Of a stretch of DNA of 44,537 nt, positions 30,584-38,591 are shown piece by piece. How positions within the stretch are numbered: position 1 is the first letter of the stretch; each line of letters opens with the position of its first letter. Source of the DNA: SHLQ01 sp964441145 (GTDB taxonomy: Bacteria > Actinomycetota > Acidimicrobiia > Acidimicrobiales > SHLQ01); NCBI GenBank assembly GCA_964441145.1, contig CAYTUB010000015.1, forward strand, positions 1-44,537. Direction: 5' to 3'. The translations under genes and the position numbers were made by a program. Under the pieces are notes generated by a model. It was given only the letters and a program-made list of their open reading frames with translations, searched no databases and had not been told where the DNA came from.

Positions 30584-33500
30584 GATTCGCTCCCTGTGGT
30601 GCGTTGTGGTTGGGTCGATGTTTCTTGACTAGGTTCTACTACGGCAGACTCTGCCGCGGGAGGCGCCGGAACCGGAGGGGCCGAGGCGGTATCTGGTTGT
30701 ACCGGAGCGGTTTGGGTTGCGGGCGCTGGGTTAGTCGGCACTGGGTTAGTCGGCACCGGGTTAGCTGGAATTGGAGTCGGGGTAGCGTTCGCCGGCACGG
30801 TGTCAACGACAGGCGGTGCCATCGACGGCGCGGTTGGCGCTACGGGTTCCGTCGGAACCGCTGACGGCGTCATAGGAGCTTCGACGTGAGTTATCGGCGC
30901 AGGTGCTGCTGATTCTTGAGGCATTGGGGCTGCTGCGACGGGTGCGACCGGCGGGGCCGGTGCGGCAACTGGCTCAGCAACAGCAGCTGGCTCGGGTACC
31001 GGCGGGGTAGCGGTTGGTGCAGCTTGTGGAGCAGCCGCGACCGGCGCAGCTGGAGCGACAGGGGTAGTCGGCGCAGGCGCGGCAGCTGGAGTAGGTGTGG
31101 TGGCAGGCGGCGTTGCAGTCGGAGCCTGAGCAGGTGTAGCCGCCGCAGCACCGGTTTGTCGTCCGCGGGCGACCGCAGCTCGGAAGCTTCGGAGCGAGTC
31201 GCTTACAGCGGTTGCATCGCGGCGTGGAACCGGCGCGTCTTCGTCTGGGGTGCTTGGCGCTTCTGGCTCGGGTGTCTTGGCCGCTGTTGCACGGCGCTTT
31301 GGGAATCCGGCGGCTGTCGTCTCGGTAACGGGTGCTACGGGGACGGTCTTTGCCTCTACTGGCTCGGGTGCCTCGGCGGGATCTGGCACGGTCACCGCAG
31401 TCGGAGGTGCCTGGCTGGATGCTGGAGCTTCGGCGGCCTCTGTGCCACCTTGTCGACGTCGTTGTGGGAAGCCGGCGGCCGTGGTTTCTGCAGGGTCTGC
31501 CGGTGCCGATGCGAGTGCTGGCTCGGGTTCGGGGGACACAGGCGCAGCTGCAGCTGGAGCGAGTGAAGGGGCCTCCACTGGCTCCGCGAGACGCTCTGCG
31601 GCTGGTCGAGCGTTTGCGTCAGGCTGAACAACGCCGGGCTCGTTGACCTCAATCGGGTTTGCTTCAGCTGTTGAGAGGAGGGCGATTGGAAGATCGACAA
31701 AGGCAATCGTTCCTCGACGCTTTCCTTCACCGGTTGGGTCAGCACTGGTGAGGCGAACGGTAATGCCGATGTCCTGCGCGAGACGGCCGACCACGAAGAG
31801 GCCAAGGTACGCAGAAGGTGCATCGGCGAAGTCCACCGGGTTCCTCAAACGGTCGTTTGCTTCTTCCATGGCCCGATCGTCCATGCCGATTCCGTGATCG
31901 ACAATGGCGAGGCGATAGTGGGTAGCGCTCTTTTGGCCGAGAACTTCAATCGAGGTGGTTGGAGGCGAGAACGAACCAGCGTTCTCGAGCAACTCTGCAA
32001 TGAGGTGCGAGAGGTCGGTTGCGAGGTTGCCCGAAACCGTGGCGACGTCGATATCACCGAGTTTGACTCGTCGATAGTCCGCAATCTCAGCGGCAGCAGC
32101 TCGAATCACGTCGCGAACAGCGATTGGCTTGCCCCAACGACGTGGGGTCTGCTCGCCGGCGAGTACCAAGAGGTTCTCTGCGTTACGACGCATACGGGTA
32201 GCAAGGTGATCGAGGCGGAAGAGGTTTTCGAGCGTGTCGGGGTCGGACTCTTGGCGCTCAAGCTCGTCGATGAACTCCAGCTGACGGTTCAGAAGGTTCT
32301 GGTTTCGGCGACCGAGGCTAACGAAGGTACGAGCAACGTTTTGACGACGGAGCTTCGCCTGTCCACCCGCGAGGTCCACCGCTGCACCCTGCATGGTGTT
32401 GAGCGAGTCGGCCAATAGTGCGAGCTCATCGTTGGTCTCAACCTCGAAGTCTGGAAGATCAGGCAGCTGCTCAGATGTTCGAGCTGCTTCAACGATGGCA
32501 GGAATGCCCTCTTCGGCAGCAATTCGAGCTTGCTCGGAAAGCTGCGCTACTGGAGCGGTGATGTTCGAAGCGATCGCACGAATCGCCATGTAGGCGAGGA
32601 ACAGCGCAAGGACTAGGAGGAAGCCCACGGCAACAAAGATCGTTGCTCGCTGACGCTCCACAGTCTCTGCTACGTCTCGGATCTCACTGAGAGATTCGCC
32701 AGCGACCTCTGCGGACTGGTTCGTTTGCACGATCCAGTCGGCGGTAACACCCAACTCGTTGTTCTGCTCGGCGGCGACGCTTCGGGTAGCGGTAATGATT
32801 TCTTCGTCGATTACAGCACCTGGCCCGCCCTCGACCATCAATTCATCGGACATCTGTTCGACATTGATGCCACTTTCGGGGTTCTCGAATTGGTCCGTCA
32901 GAAAGACGATCCCAGGATCGTGCATGGTCGCGGTATCGGCGATGATGACCGAGCTGCTGATATCGGCGATGCCTGCGGTTACGCCACCTTCGAGCGCCAG
33001 CTGGTCAACGAGCCCATGGATGTTTGATAACGGTGCACGGACTCGAACAACTGCGGTTCCATCGACGGTTGCGGGTCCCACGACTCGGACCGCGAGTTCC
33101 AGCGACGCGGGGTGTTCGCCATCCAAGACGAAGCTACGGAAAGAAGCGCCTTCATCTAACGCCTGGGTGAACCATGGAGCAGTGGCGTAGTCGTCGAGGG
33201 TCTCTTCGTGCGTCGAGCCAAGAGATCGACCGTCTTCAGCGACGATCAGAACTTGGAGGTTTTCTTCAGAGATAGTGATCTGGTCTCGGGCTGTTCGAGC
33301 GACAACCTCGGCGCGCACTTCATCTTCGTCATTTCCGTTGCTTGCCTGGACCACGGTTTCGCGGAATGCGGCATCGGAGGTGGTACGCACGGTTCGAAGC
33401 ACGAGTTCGTCGATGAATTCGGCGACCGCACGAGCACTCGTGTCAGCTGAGCGCTCGGCGCCAGCGGCCACAACCTCGGTGTTGAGAATGTCCTCAGCCG

Positions 33501-33702
33501 AGTTCACCGCATCAGAGGTACGTGACTGAATCAGAACAGCACCGAGGATCGCGAGGATTCCAAGGCCAAGAAGTGGAAGGAGAACTACAGGGAGAATACG
33601 ACGAAGAAGGTTCGTGCGAATCGAACCGCGTTTGATCTCTTCGGGAGCGTCACTTGTGCCGTCGATTCCCGGATCGTCCTCAGTGTTTAGCGTGTCACTC
33701 AT
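30580..33702 (-). CDS. Conservon sensor histidine kinase (CvnA-like) with long motif-bearing tail
   Basis: 1040 residues. TM1 about 35-58; exported dCache/nitrate-sensor-like domain about 60-350; TM2 354-376; HAMP to about 445; DHp-like helix with His499 (FRLDHLATRM); ATPase domain with N574 in the N box (IAELLENAG), then DHGIGMD 602-608 and a glycine-rich lid. Residues 680-1040 are a Pro/Ala/Thr-rich disordered tail. Inside the tail, ETTAAGFPQRRR (739-750) and ETTAAGFPKRR (794-804) repeat the same motif, and SDSLRSFRAAVARGRQTG (834-851) predicts an amphipathic helix. Similar LPRR- and SFQRG-type motifs end many actinobacterial CvnA kinases. First gene of the four-gene conservon operon. Confidence 0.93.
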   Translation of the reverse strand: MSDTLNTEDDPGIDGTSDAPEEIKRGSIRTNLLRRILPVVLLPLLGLGILAILGAVLIQSRTSDAVNSAEDILNTEVVAAGAERSADTSARAVAEFIDELVLRTVRTTSDAAFRETVVQASNGNDEDEVRAEVVARTARDQITISEENLQVLIVAEDGRSLGSTHEETLDDYATAPWFTQALDEGASFRSFVLDGEHPASLELAVRVVGPATVDGTAVVRVRAPLSNIHGLVDQLALEGGVTAGIADISSSVIIADTATMHDPGIVFLTDQFENPESGINVEQMSDELMVEGGPGAVIDEEIITATRSVAAEQNNELGVTADWIVQTNQSAEVAGESLSEIRDVAETVERQRATIFVAVGFLLVLALFLAYMAIRAIASNITAPVAQLSEQARIAAEEGIPAIVEAARTSEQLPDLPDFEVETNDELALLADSLNTMQGAAVDLAGGQAKLRRQNVARTFVSLGRRNQNLLNRQLEFIDELERQESDPDTLENLFRLDHLATRMRRNAENLLVLAGEQTPRRWGKPIAVRDVIRAAAAEIADYRRVKLGDIDVATVSGNLATDLSHLIAELLENAGSFSPPTTSIEVLGQKSATHYRLAIVDHGIGMDDRAMEEANDRLRNPVDFADAPSAYLGLFVVGRLAQDIGITVRLTSADPTGEGKRRGTIAFVDLPIALLSTAEANPIEVNEPGVVQPDANARPAAERLAEPVEAPSLAPAAAAPVSPEPEPALASAPADPAETTAAGFPQRRRQGGTEAAEAPASSQAPPTAVTVPDPAEAPEPVEAKTVPVAPVTETTAAGFPKRRATAAKTPEPEAPSTPDEDAPVPRRDATAVSDSLRSFRAAVARGRQTGAAAATPAQAPTATPPATTPTPAAAPAPTTPVAPAAPVAAAPQAAPTATPPVPEPAAVAEPVAAPAPPVAPVAAAPMPQESAAPAPITHVEAPMTPSAVPTEPVAPTAPSMAPPVVDTVPANATPTPIPANPVPTNPVPTNPAPATQTAPVQPDTASAPPVPAPPAAESAVVEPSQETSTQPQRTTGSES
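30726..30770 (-). repeat. Three 15-bp units in the kinase tail
   Basis: Two identical copies of CTGGGTTAGTCGGCA (30726-30755) and a third diverged copy; they encode the repeated P-V/A-P-T-N (minus strand) near the C-terminus of the kinase. Confidence 0.85.
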
Positions 33703-33718
33703 TCGCAGTCCGTTATCT

Positions 33719-33737
33719 CCCAGAACTGCCCAGAACT
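33719..33737. repeat. Direct 9-bp repeat upstream of the conservon
   Basis: CCCAGAACT twice with a 10-bp period, 17 bp before the kinase ATG. One helical turn between copies suits a protein binding two half sites on the same face. The 135-bp region also has TATAGG on the minus strand but no convincing promoter. Confidence 0.45.
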
Positions 33738-33837
33738 TGGGCTCTCTAGGTAGTTCGGATCGCGACTGCTACTCCCTATAGGCCTTTTGACCCTGTGTCC
33801 TACCTATTGGGAACAATTGAGGAGGCCCTTGAGCCCG

Positions 33838-35217
33838 TTACAGCTCGAGCAGGGCCTGTTCCACGACTTCAGTTAGTGCAGGGTGGATATAGAGCTGTCC
33901 TCGTGCCATCTCATCCACATTTTGGCCAAAGGCCATGCCTTGAATGAGTTGCTGGATCAGTGTGGAGGCCTGCGGGCCAATGATGTGCGCGCCGAGCAAC
34001 TCACGGGTTTCGGAGTCTGCAATGAGTTTGCACACGCTCGTCGTGTCCTCCATAGCCCACCCATATGCGGCTGAACCGTACGGCTGCACAACGATCGACA
34101 ACGGACGCCCGGTGGCTTCGGCTGCCGGTTGGCTGAGTCCAACGGATGCGACCTGAGGCGACCCAAAGATCGCATATGGCGTGAGTGAACGGTCGATTTC
34201 GATCTGGTCCTCAGGGTTCAGCAGGTTGTGTGAAACCACCCGAGCATCGGCGTTTGCCGTGTGCTTGAGCTGCGCGGGATTGGTGATGTCACCAAGGGCG
34301 TAAATATCTGGATGCGACGTGCGCAGCGTGCCGTCGGTAATGACGTAGCCCTTGTCGTTGAGTTCGACCCCGGTCTCGGTGACGCCCAGCTCGTCGCCGT
34401 TGGGCACTCGCCCTGTAGCGACGAACAACGTTGAGCCTTCGATGACTTCGCTTTGCCCCTGAGAGGTGACATGGACCCGAACCTGATTCGCGTCGCCTTC
34501 AATCGCATCGATCGTGGTGTTGGTTCTGACGTCGAATCGCTTGGCGTAGGCGTCGGTGAAGCGTCGAGAAATATCGGGGTCCTGCGCACGAATCATGACA
34601 TCGCCGCGGTTGAGAATCGTGACCTTTGATCCAAGCGAGCCAAATACGTTGCCGAGCTCGGCACCGATGTAGCCGCCACCAACAACGATGAGATGCTCGG
34701 GGAGCTCATCGACGCGCATCAGCGTGTCGGAGGTATGAAATGGCACGCCAGATTCGGTGATCAGTGCGGGAACGACAGCGCGAGCCCCGGCCGCGAGGAC
34801 GATCCGGTCAGCGGTCACTTCGCTGGTCGACCCATCGTTACCGGCGACCTCAAGGGTCTTTTCGCCGACGAATCGTCCTGACCCTCGATAGACCGAGACG
34901 TAGTCTTGTTCTTCATCGCGATACCGTTCACCGCCCGCTGCGATTGGGTCGATACGGCCAAAGACTCGGTCGCGAATCGCTGGCCAGTCCGCTCCGCTGA
35001 AGCTCGTGTTGACGCCGAGGCCCGGGCCGACGTCCTTTGCGAGGTGAGCGATCTCGGAGGCGTACACAAACATCTTCGATGGGATGCAGCCAACGTTCAG
35101 GCAGGTGCCGCCGAACTTGCCCCGTTCGACAAGGCCGACCGACATGGATTCGTAGGCTTCTGAAAGGATGGAGTTACCGGAGCCGGTGCCGATTATCAGT
35201 AGGTCATGGTGCGTCAT
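33838..35217 (-). CDS. mtr: Mycothione reductase
   Basis: 459-residue flavoprotein disulfide reductase that keeps mycothiol reduced using NADPH. The match to mycobacterial Mtr is close along the whole length: IIGTGSGNSIL at the start, redox centre GGTCLNVGCIPSKMFVYA, VFGRIDPIA, TSDTLMRVDELPEHLIVVGGG, YGWAMEDT and the final MARGQLYIHPALTEVVEQALL with the catalytic His. Dihydrolipoyl dehydrogenase is less likely because the N-terminus and the GRIDPIA and YGWAMEDT segments are Mtr-specific. Last gene of a three-gene minus-strand run; AAGGAAA before the start. Confidence 0.94.
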   Translation of the reverse strand: MTHHDLLIIGTGSGNSILSEAYESMSVGLVERGKFGGTCLNVGCIPSKMFVYASEIAHLAKDVGPGLGVNTSFSGADWPAIRDRVFGRIDPIAAGGERYRDEEQDYVSVYRGSGRFVGEKTLEVAGNDGSTSEVTADRIVLAAGARAVVPALITESGVPFHTSDTLMRVDELPEHLIVVGGGYIGAELGNVFGSLGSKVTILNRGDVMIRAQDPDISRRFTDAYAKRFDVRTNTTIDAIEGDANQVRVHVTSQGQSEVIEGSTLFVATGRVPNGDELGVTETGVELNDKGYVITDGTLRTSHPDIYALGDITNPAQLKHTANADARVVSHNLLNPEDQIEIDRSLTPYAIFGSPQVASVGLSQPAAEATGRPLSIVVQPYGSAAYGWAMEDTTSVCKLIADSETRELLGAHIIGPQASTLIQQLIQGMAFGQNVDEMARGQLYIHPALTEVVEQALLEL

Positions 35218-35240
35218 GGACGTGCTTTCCTTGAGGGTGG

Positions 35241-36110
35241 CTATTTGTTTAGCCGACGAATTAACACCGAAGTGTCACTTCGGGCTTCCCCGTTAGCGAT
35301 CAATTCTTCGAAGTACCCGGCGACTAACGATGCTACAGGGGTGGGAGCACCGAGTCGTTCAGCTTCGGCGAGCGCTATACCGAGATCTTTGACCATCCAC
35401 TCGGCCGCGAAACCAAAGTCGAAGCGGTCATCGACCATGGTCTCACCGCGGTTCGACATCTGCCACGAACCGGCGGCTCCATCGGTAATGGTTTGGAGAA
35501 CCCGGCCCATGTCGAGTCCGGCGGTCATGCCAAGATTCAGGGCCTCTGCCAGTCCTTGGAGCAATCCAGCGATGGCGAGCTGGTTCACCATCTTGGTTGT
35601 TTGGCCAGCGCCGGTATCTCCAATGAGGGTGCGGGTCTTGCCATAGGCGGGCATGTAGGCGTCGGCCTTATCGAAGGTGTCCTGGGTCCCACCGCACATG
35701 ACGGTGAGCACGCCATTTTGGGCGCCGGCCTCGCCGCCAGATACCGGCGCATCGAGCGCTCCGATGTTCTTTGGGGCTGCGGCCTCAGCGAGTTCGTGCG
35801 CAACGGTCGCCGACGCGGTGGTGTGGTCGATCAGGATCGAGCCATCTGGCATGCCGGCGAGGGCGCCGTCTGGGCCTAAGGCCACCGACCGTACGCTGTC
35901 ATCGTTGCCGACGATGAGAAAGGTAGCGTCGGCGTCTTTCGCGGCTTGGGCCGGCGAGCTTGCCAAACGTGCCTCGGGGTGCTCTTCGACGAAGCGTTCA
36001 GCGACCGAGGTCGTGCGGTTGAAAACCGTGACGTCGTGTCCGCCCCTGACGAGGTGTCCAGCCATCGGGAAACCCATGGCCCCCAATCCAATCCATCCAA
36101 TGCGTGCCAT
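35241..36110 (-). CDS. NAD(P)-dependent 3-hydroxyisobutyrate dehydrogenase-like oxidoreductase
   Basis: 289 residues. N-terminal Rossmann fold with GLGAMGFPMAGHL; conserved DAPVSGGEAGAQNGVL; and the catalytic-region lysine in GQTTKMVNQLAIAG (GxxxKxxxN). Family members oxidise small beta-hydroxy acids (3-hydroxyisobutyrate, tartronate semialdehyde) or reduce succinic semialdehyde; specificity is not readable. Starts 9 bp after the HAD gene with TAGTCT 6 nt upstream of its ATG. Gap to mtr is 23 bp, so they may also be co-transcribed. Confidence 0.92.
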   Translation of the reverse strand: MARIGWIGLGAMGFPMAGHLVRGGHDVTVFNRTTSVAERFVEEHPEARLASSPAQAAKDADATFLIVGNDDSVRSVALGPDGALAGMPDGSILIDHTTASATVAHELAEAAAPKNIGALDAPVSGGEAGAQNGVLTVMCGGTQDTFDKADAYMPAYGKTRTLIGDTGAGQTTKMVNQLAIAGLLQGLAEALNLGMTAGLDMGRVLQTITDGAAGSWQMSNRGETMVDDRFDFGFAAEWMVKDLGIALAEAERLGAPTPVASLVAGYFEELIANGEARSDTSVLIRRLNK

Positions 36111-36116
36111 AGGGCG

Positions 36117-36122
36117 AGACTA
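36117..36122 (-). promoter_or_regulatory. -10-like TAGTCT for the dehydrogenase, overlapping a stop codon
   Basis: TAGTCT on the minus strand, 6 nt before ATG 36110. Its first three bases are the stop codon of the HAD gene. Confidence 0.45.
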
Positions 36123-36938
36123 CATCCCGAGGATCTCGGGAATCTGTTTCCAGCCACCGAGTTCGTTGGGTTCGATTACGGCGTGAGCGAGTGCTTGGAC
36201 CTCGGTTGGCGCATTGTTGGGAACGATGGCTATTGCCGCCGAGGCAAGCATCCCGATGTCGTTCAGGCCGTCGCCCACCACAGCCAGGTTCTGGCGATCG
36301 ATGTCGTGGCGAACGCATAGCGCATCAAGGCCGGTTGCCTTATCTACCCCGGCCCCTTGCACCATCAGTCCGTGGTCTTGCTCATAGTGAGACGGGCTGA
36401 TAATGGCTGAGGCCAAGCCTTCGCGCTCTATTTCGGACTGGATGCCGGTAAGGAAGTCGGACCGATACCCAAACGCCCCGAACCCAGTCACCGGTGCCTG
36501 TGCCATTGCGGCGGCTAGGTCATCGACGTGGTGAATGCCGGGAGCGTTGCCGATATAGCCCTCGCTGGCGGCGGCGCTGGGCGCCACAAGAACGTCTCGT
36601 TCGGGGTCGTCGATGTACACCAGCGGCTCAAGGCCATGTGACATGAAGATCTCGCGGAGGCGTTGTGCGTCTTTGGGGGCGATGAGGCTTCGATGGAACG
36701 ACGGGCCGTCGAGGCGGTCGCGCGCAAGAGCGCCGTTCATCAAGATCGCCGGCCTGTCCGCGAGCCCGAGCGGACCGAGGCCTCCAAGGGTACTTTGCGC
36801 CCGGCGACCGGTAGCTATGACAAACGGAATGCCGTGCTCGTCGAGTCGCGCGACGGTTTCCACCGATGCATCGTGCAGCGTCATTTCCGGTGACCAGAAG
36901 GTGCCGTCGAGATCGGTAACGAGCGCAGAGATGGTCAT
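36120..36938 (-). CDS. Cof-type HAD-IIB family hydrolase
   Basis: 272 residues. DLDGTFW (nucleophile Asp and general acid Asp) near the start, VIATGRR as motif II, the IIB cap domain in the middle, KATGLDAL (Lys) and VVGDGLNDIGMLASA as motifs III/IV. A sugar-phosphate or nucleotide phosphatase of unknown substrate. The frame is open to 37058, but ATG 36938 starts directly at the first HAD strand and lies 8 nt after TACGAT. Confidence 0.92.
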   Translation of the reverse strand: MTISALVTDLDGTFWSPEMTLHDASVETVARLDEHGIPFVIATGRRAQSTLGGLGPLGLADRPAILMNGALARDRLDGPSFHRSLIAPKDAQRLREIFMSHGLEPLVYIDDPERDVLVAPSAAASEGYIGNAPGIHHVDDLAAAMAQAPVTGFGAFGYRSDFLTGIQSEIEREGLASAIISPSHYEQDHGLMVQGAGVDKATGLDALCVRHDIDRQNLAVVGDGLNDIGMLASAAIAIVPNNAPTEVQALAHAVIEPNELGGWKQIPEILGM

Positions 36939-36946
36939 TGGTGCCG

Positions 36947-36952
36947 ATCGTA
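36947..36952 (-). promoter_or_regulatory. -10-like TACGAT for the HAD gene
   Basis: TACGAT on the minus strand, 8 nt before ATG 36938; it decides the start. Confidence 0.55.
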
Positions 36953-37045
36953 GGCGTTGAAGACAGGGACGTGTCGGACAGCGGGTCTTTGTAGGTTTCG
37001 ACCTATTTCCGCGATGTCTTCGCAGTAGGGAGCTACGAATAGGGG

Positions 37046-37876
37046 ATGGAACTTTCACTGGTGATCATGGCTGCAGGCCTCGGAAGCAGGTTTGGCGGGA
37101 CGAAACAGCTTGTAGAGGTCGGTCCCAATGGCGAGGCATTTCTGGACTTCGCAATCATGGATGGTCGCGCCGCTGGCTGCGATCGCATCGTCCTGATCAT
37201 CCGAACCGATATTGAACAAGATGTGCGGGCGCACCTTGAACGCCAATATGGCTCACTCGATGGCTTCTACCTCGTGCGACAGGACGATCTAGGGCCGGCC
37301 CGAGACAAGCCATGGGGTACCGCCCACGCCGTACTTGCCGCAAGAGATGCGGTGCCTGGCCAATTCATTGTGGTCAACGCCGACGACTACTACGGCCCGA
37401 CGTCGTTTCAACTCGCCGCCGACTTGCTCGATGGTGCCGACGACCAGACAGCGGGGCTCGTCGCGTTTGAGTTGGCCAAGACCCTTCCCACCGTTGGCGC
37501 GGTCTCGAGGGGTTTGTGTGAAGTCGATGGAGACATGTTGCGCTCGATTGACGAAACGCACGGCCTTGAGCGAGGCGGCGATGGCGTTATCCGGTCACAA
37601 GACCCCGCCGGAGAACATGCTGATGATGCGCTGGTCTCGATGAATATGTTCGCCTTTCCCCAGTCGCTGTTTGGTCATCTCGCATCTGGGTGGGAGCTGT
37701 TCTTTGCCGAGTTTGGTGAGGAGCCCAAGACGGAGTATCTGCTTCCCGATGTGGTCGACGGACTTCGTGAGAGCGGACAGCTCACCGTCCACGTACCGCA
37801 GTCGGGCGAGGAGTGGATTGGTGTGACGAACCCCGATGACCTCGAACCCGCCCGCGAGAAGTTGCGGCACCGATAG
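37046..37876 (+). CDS. Nucleotidyltransferase family protein (NTP-sugar type)
   Basis: 276 residues. N-terminal signature MAAGLGSRFGGTKQLVEVGPNGE (GxGxRxGxxK) and the metal-binding VVNADDYYG fit a sugar-phosphate or related nucleotidyltransferase of the GT-A fold. The length and VGPNGE motif match a widespread uncharacterised subgroup rather than RmlA or GalU. It is divergent from the HAD gene (107 bp between starts). AGGGG lies immediately before the ATG, too close for a normal ribosome binding site. Confidence 0.85.
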   Translation: MELSLVIMAAGLGSRFGGTKQLVEVGPNGEAFLDFAIMDGRAAGCDRIVLIIRTDIEQDVRAHLERQYGSLDGFYLVRQDDLGPARDKPWGTAHAVLAARDAVPGQFIVVNADDYYGPTSFQLAADLLDGADDQTAGLVAFELAKTLPTVGAVSRGLCEVDGDMLRSIDETHGLERGGDGVIRSQDPAGEHADDALVSMNMFAFPQSLFGHLASGWELFFAEFGEEPKTEYLLPDVVDGLRESGQLTVHVPQSGEEWIGVTNPDDLEPAREKLRHR

Positions 37877-37899
37877 GGCGACCGAGCCCCACAAACGAC

Positions 37900-38550
37900 C
37901 TAGTCGGCGTCGCGGTTCCGATCTAAGCGGTCGGCCCCGGCATCGACCCCAGGCAGCTGTGGCTGCATAGCCCCGAGCCGTGTCGCCGCTCGGTCCATGA
38001 CGATTTCTTCGACCGCATTCCAATCCTTAGCCCGAAGGCCATCGATGTCTTGGTTGTAGGGCTGGTCAAAGACGATGGCCTCGTACCCAGCGCCTCGGAG
38101 CTGTTCGATATTGTGCGGCGCGTCATCGATGTAGATATCGGCTCCCACATCGGGCTTGTTGCCGAGGAAGCAAAGATCGCGATACGGGATCTTCTGCGTG
38201 TCGAGCCACTCCACGGTGTCGGCAACCGCTCCGGCGTGACCCCAGTTCACATACAGACGGTGGGTGATGACTCGGATATGGACGCCAGCATCAGATAGTC
38301 GCCAAAGAGTGTCGCGCACGCCGTCGATGGGCGGCATGGCCGCGAAAAGGCGATCCTCGGCCACGGCCTTGGCGTGGAGTGCAGCGAACCCTCCGACGCG
38401 GTCGAGATCCCATTCGCGAAAATCCCACGAACGTTCGAGTGGAAGGGCATCCTCGGAAACTCCAAGCTCCCGAGCTGCAACGGTGCGAAAAGCGGACGTA
38501 TAGTCTCCGCAGACCCCATCGAGGTCAACCCCAAAGACGAATGGCTCCAC
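37900..38550 (-). CDS. 5'-nucleotidase, NT5C-type HAD protein
   Basis: 216 residues. DLDGVCGDY holds the two catalytic aspartates; WDFREWDL and PPIDGVRDTLWRLSDAG are typical of the 5'(3')-deoxyribonucleotidase (NT5C) group, as are ITHR and the late IDDAPHNIEQLRGAG. It probably dephosphorylates a (deoxy)nucleotide. Start GTG 38550, 7 nt after TACCGT. Tail-to-tail with the nucleotidyltransferase gene. Confidence 0.88.
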   Translation of the reverse strand: MEPFVFGVDLDGVCGDYTSAFRTVAARELGVSEDALPLERSWDFREWDLDRVGGFAALHAKAVAEDRLFAAMPPIDGVRDTLWRLSDAGVHIRVITHRLYVNWGHAGAVADTVEWLDTQKIPYRDLCFLGNKPDVGADIYIDDAPHNIEQLRGAGYEAIVFDQPYNQDIDGLRAKDWNAVEEIVMDRAATRLGAMQPQLPGVDAGADRLDRNRDAD

Positions 38551-38557
38551 ACCTGAG

Positions 38558-38563
38558 ACGGTA
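38558..38563 (-). promoter_or_regulatory. -10-like TACCGT for the NT5C-type gene
   Basis: TACCGT on the minus strand, 7 nt before GTG 38550. Confidence 0.45.
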
Positions 38564-38591
38564 GCCGGAGGCGCAACGAAAGGGCGACGTT

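Noticed and set aside
30604..31627. Gly/Arg/Trp-rich plus-strand open frames opposite the kinase tail
   Set aside because: They mirror the Pro/Ala-rich tail on the other strand and have no independent signal.
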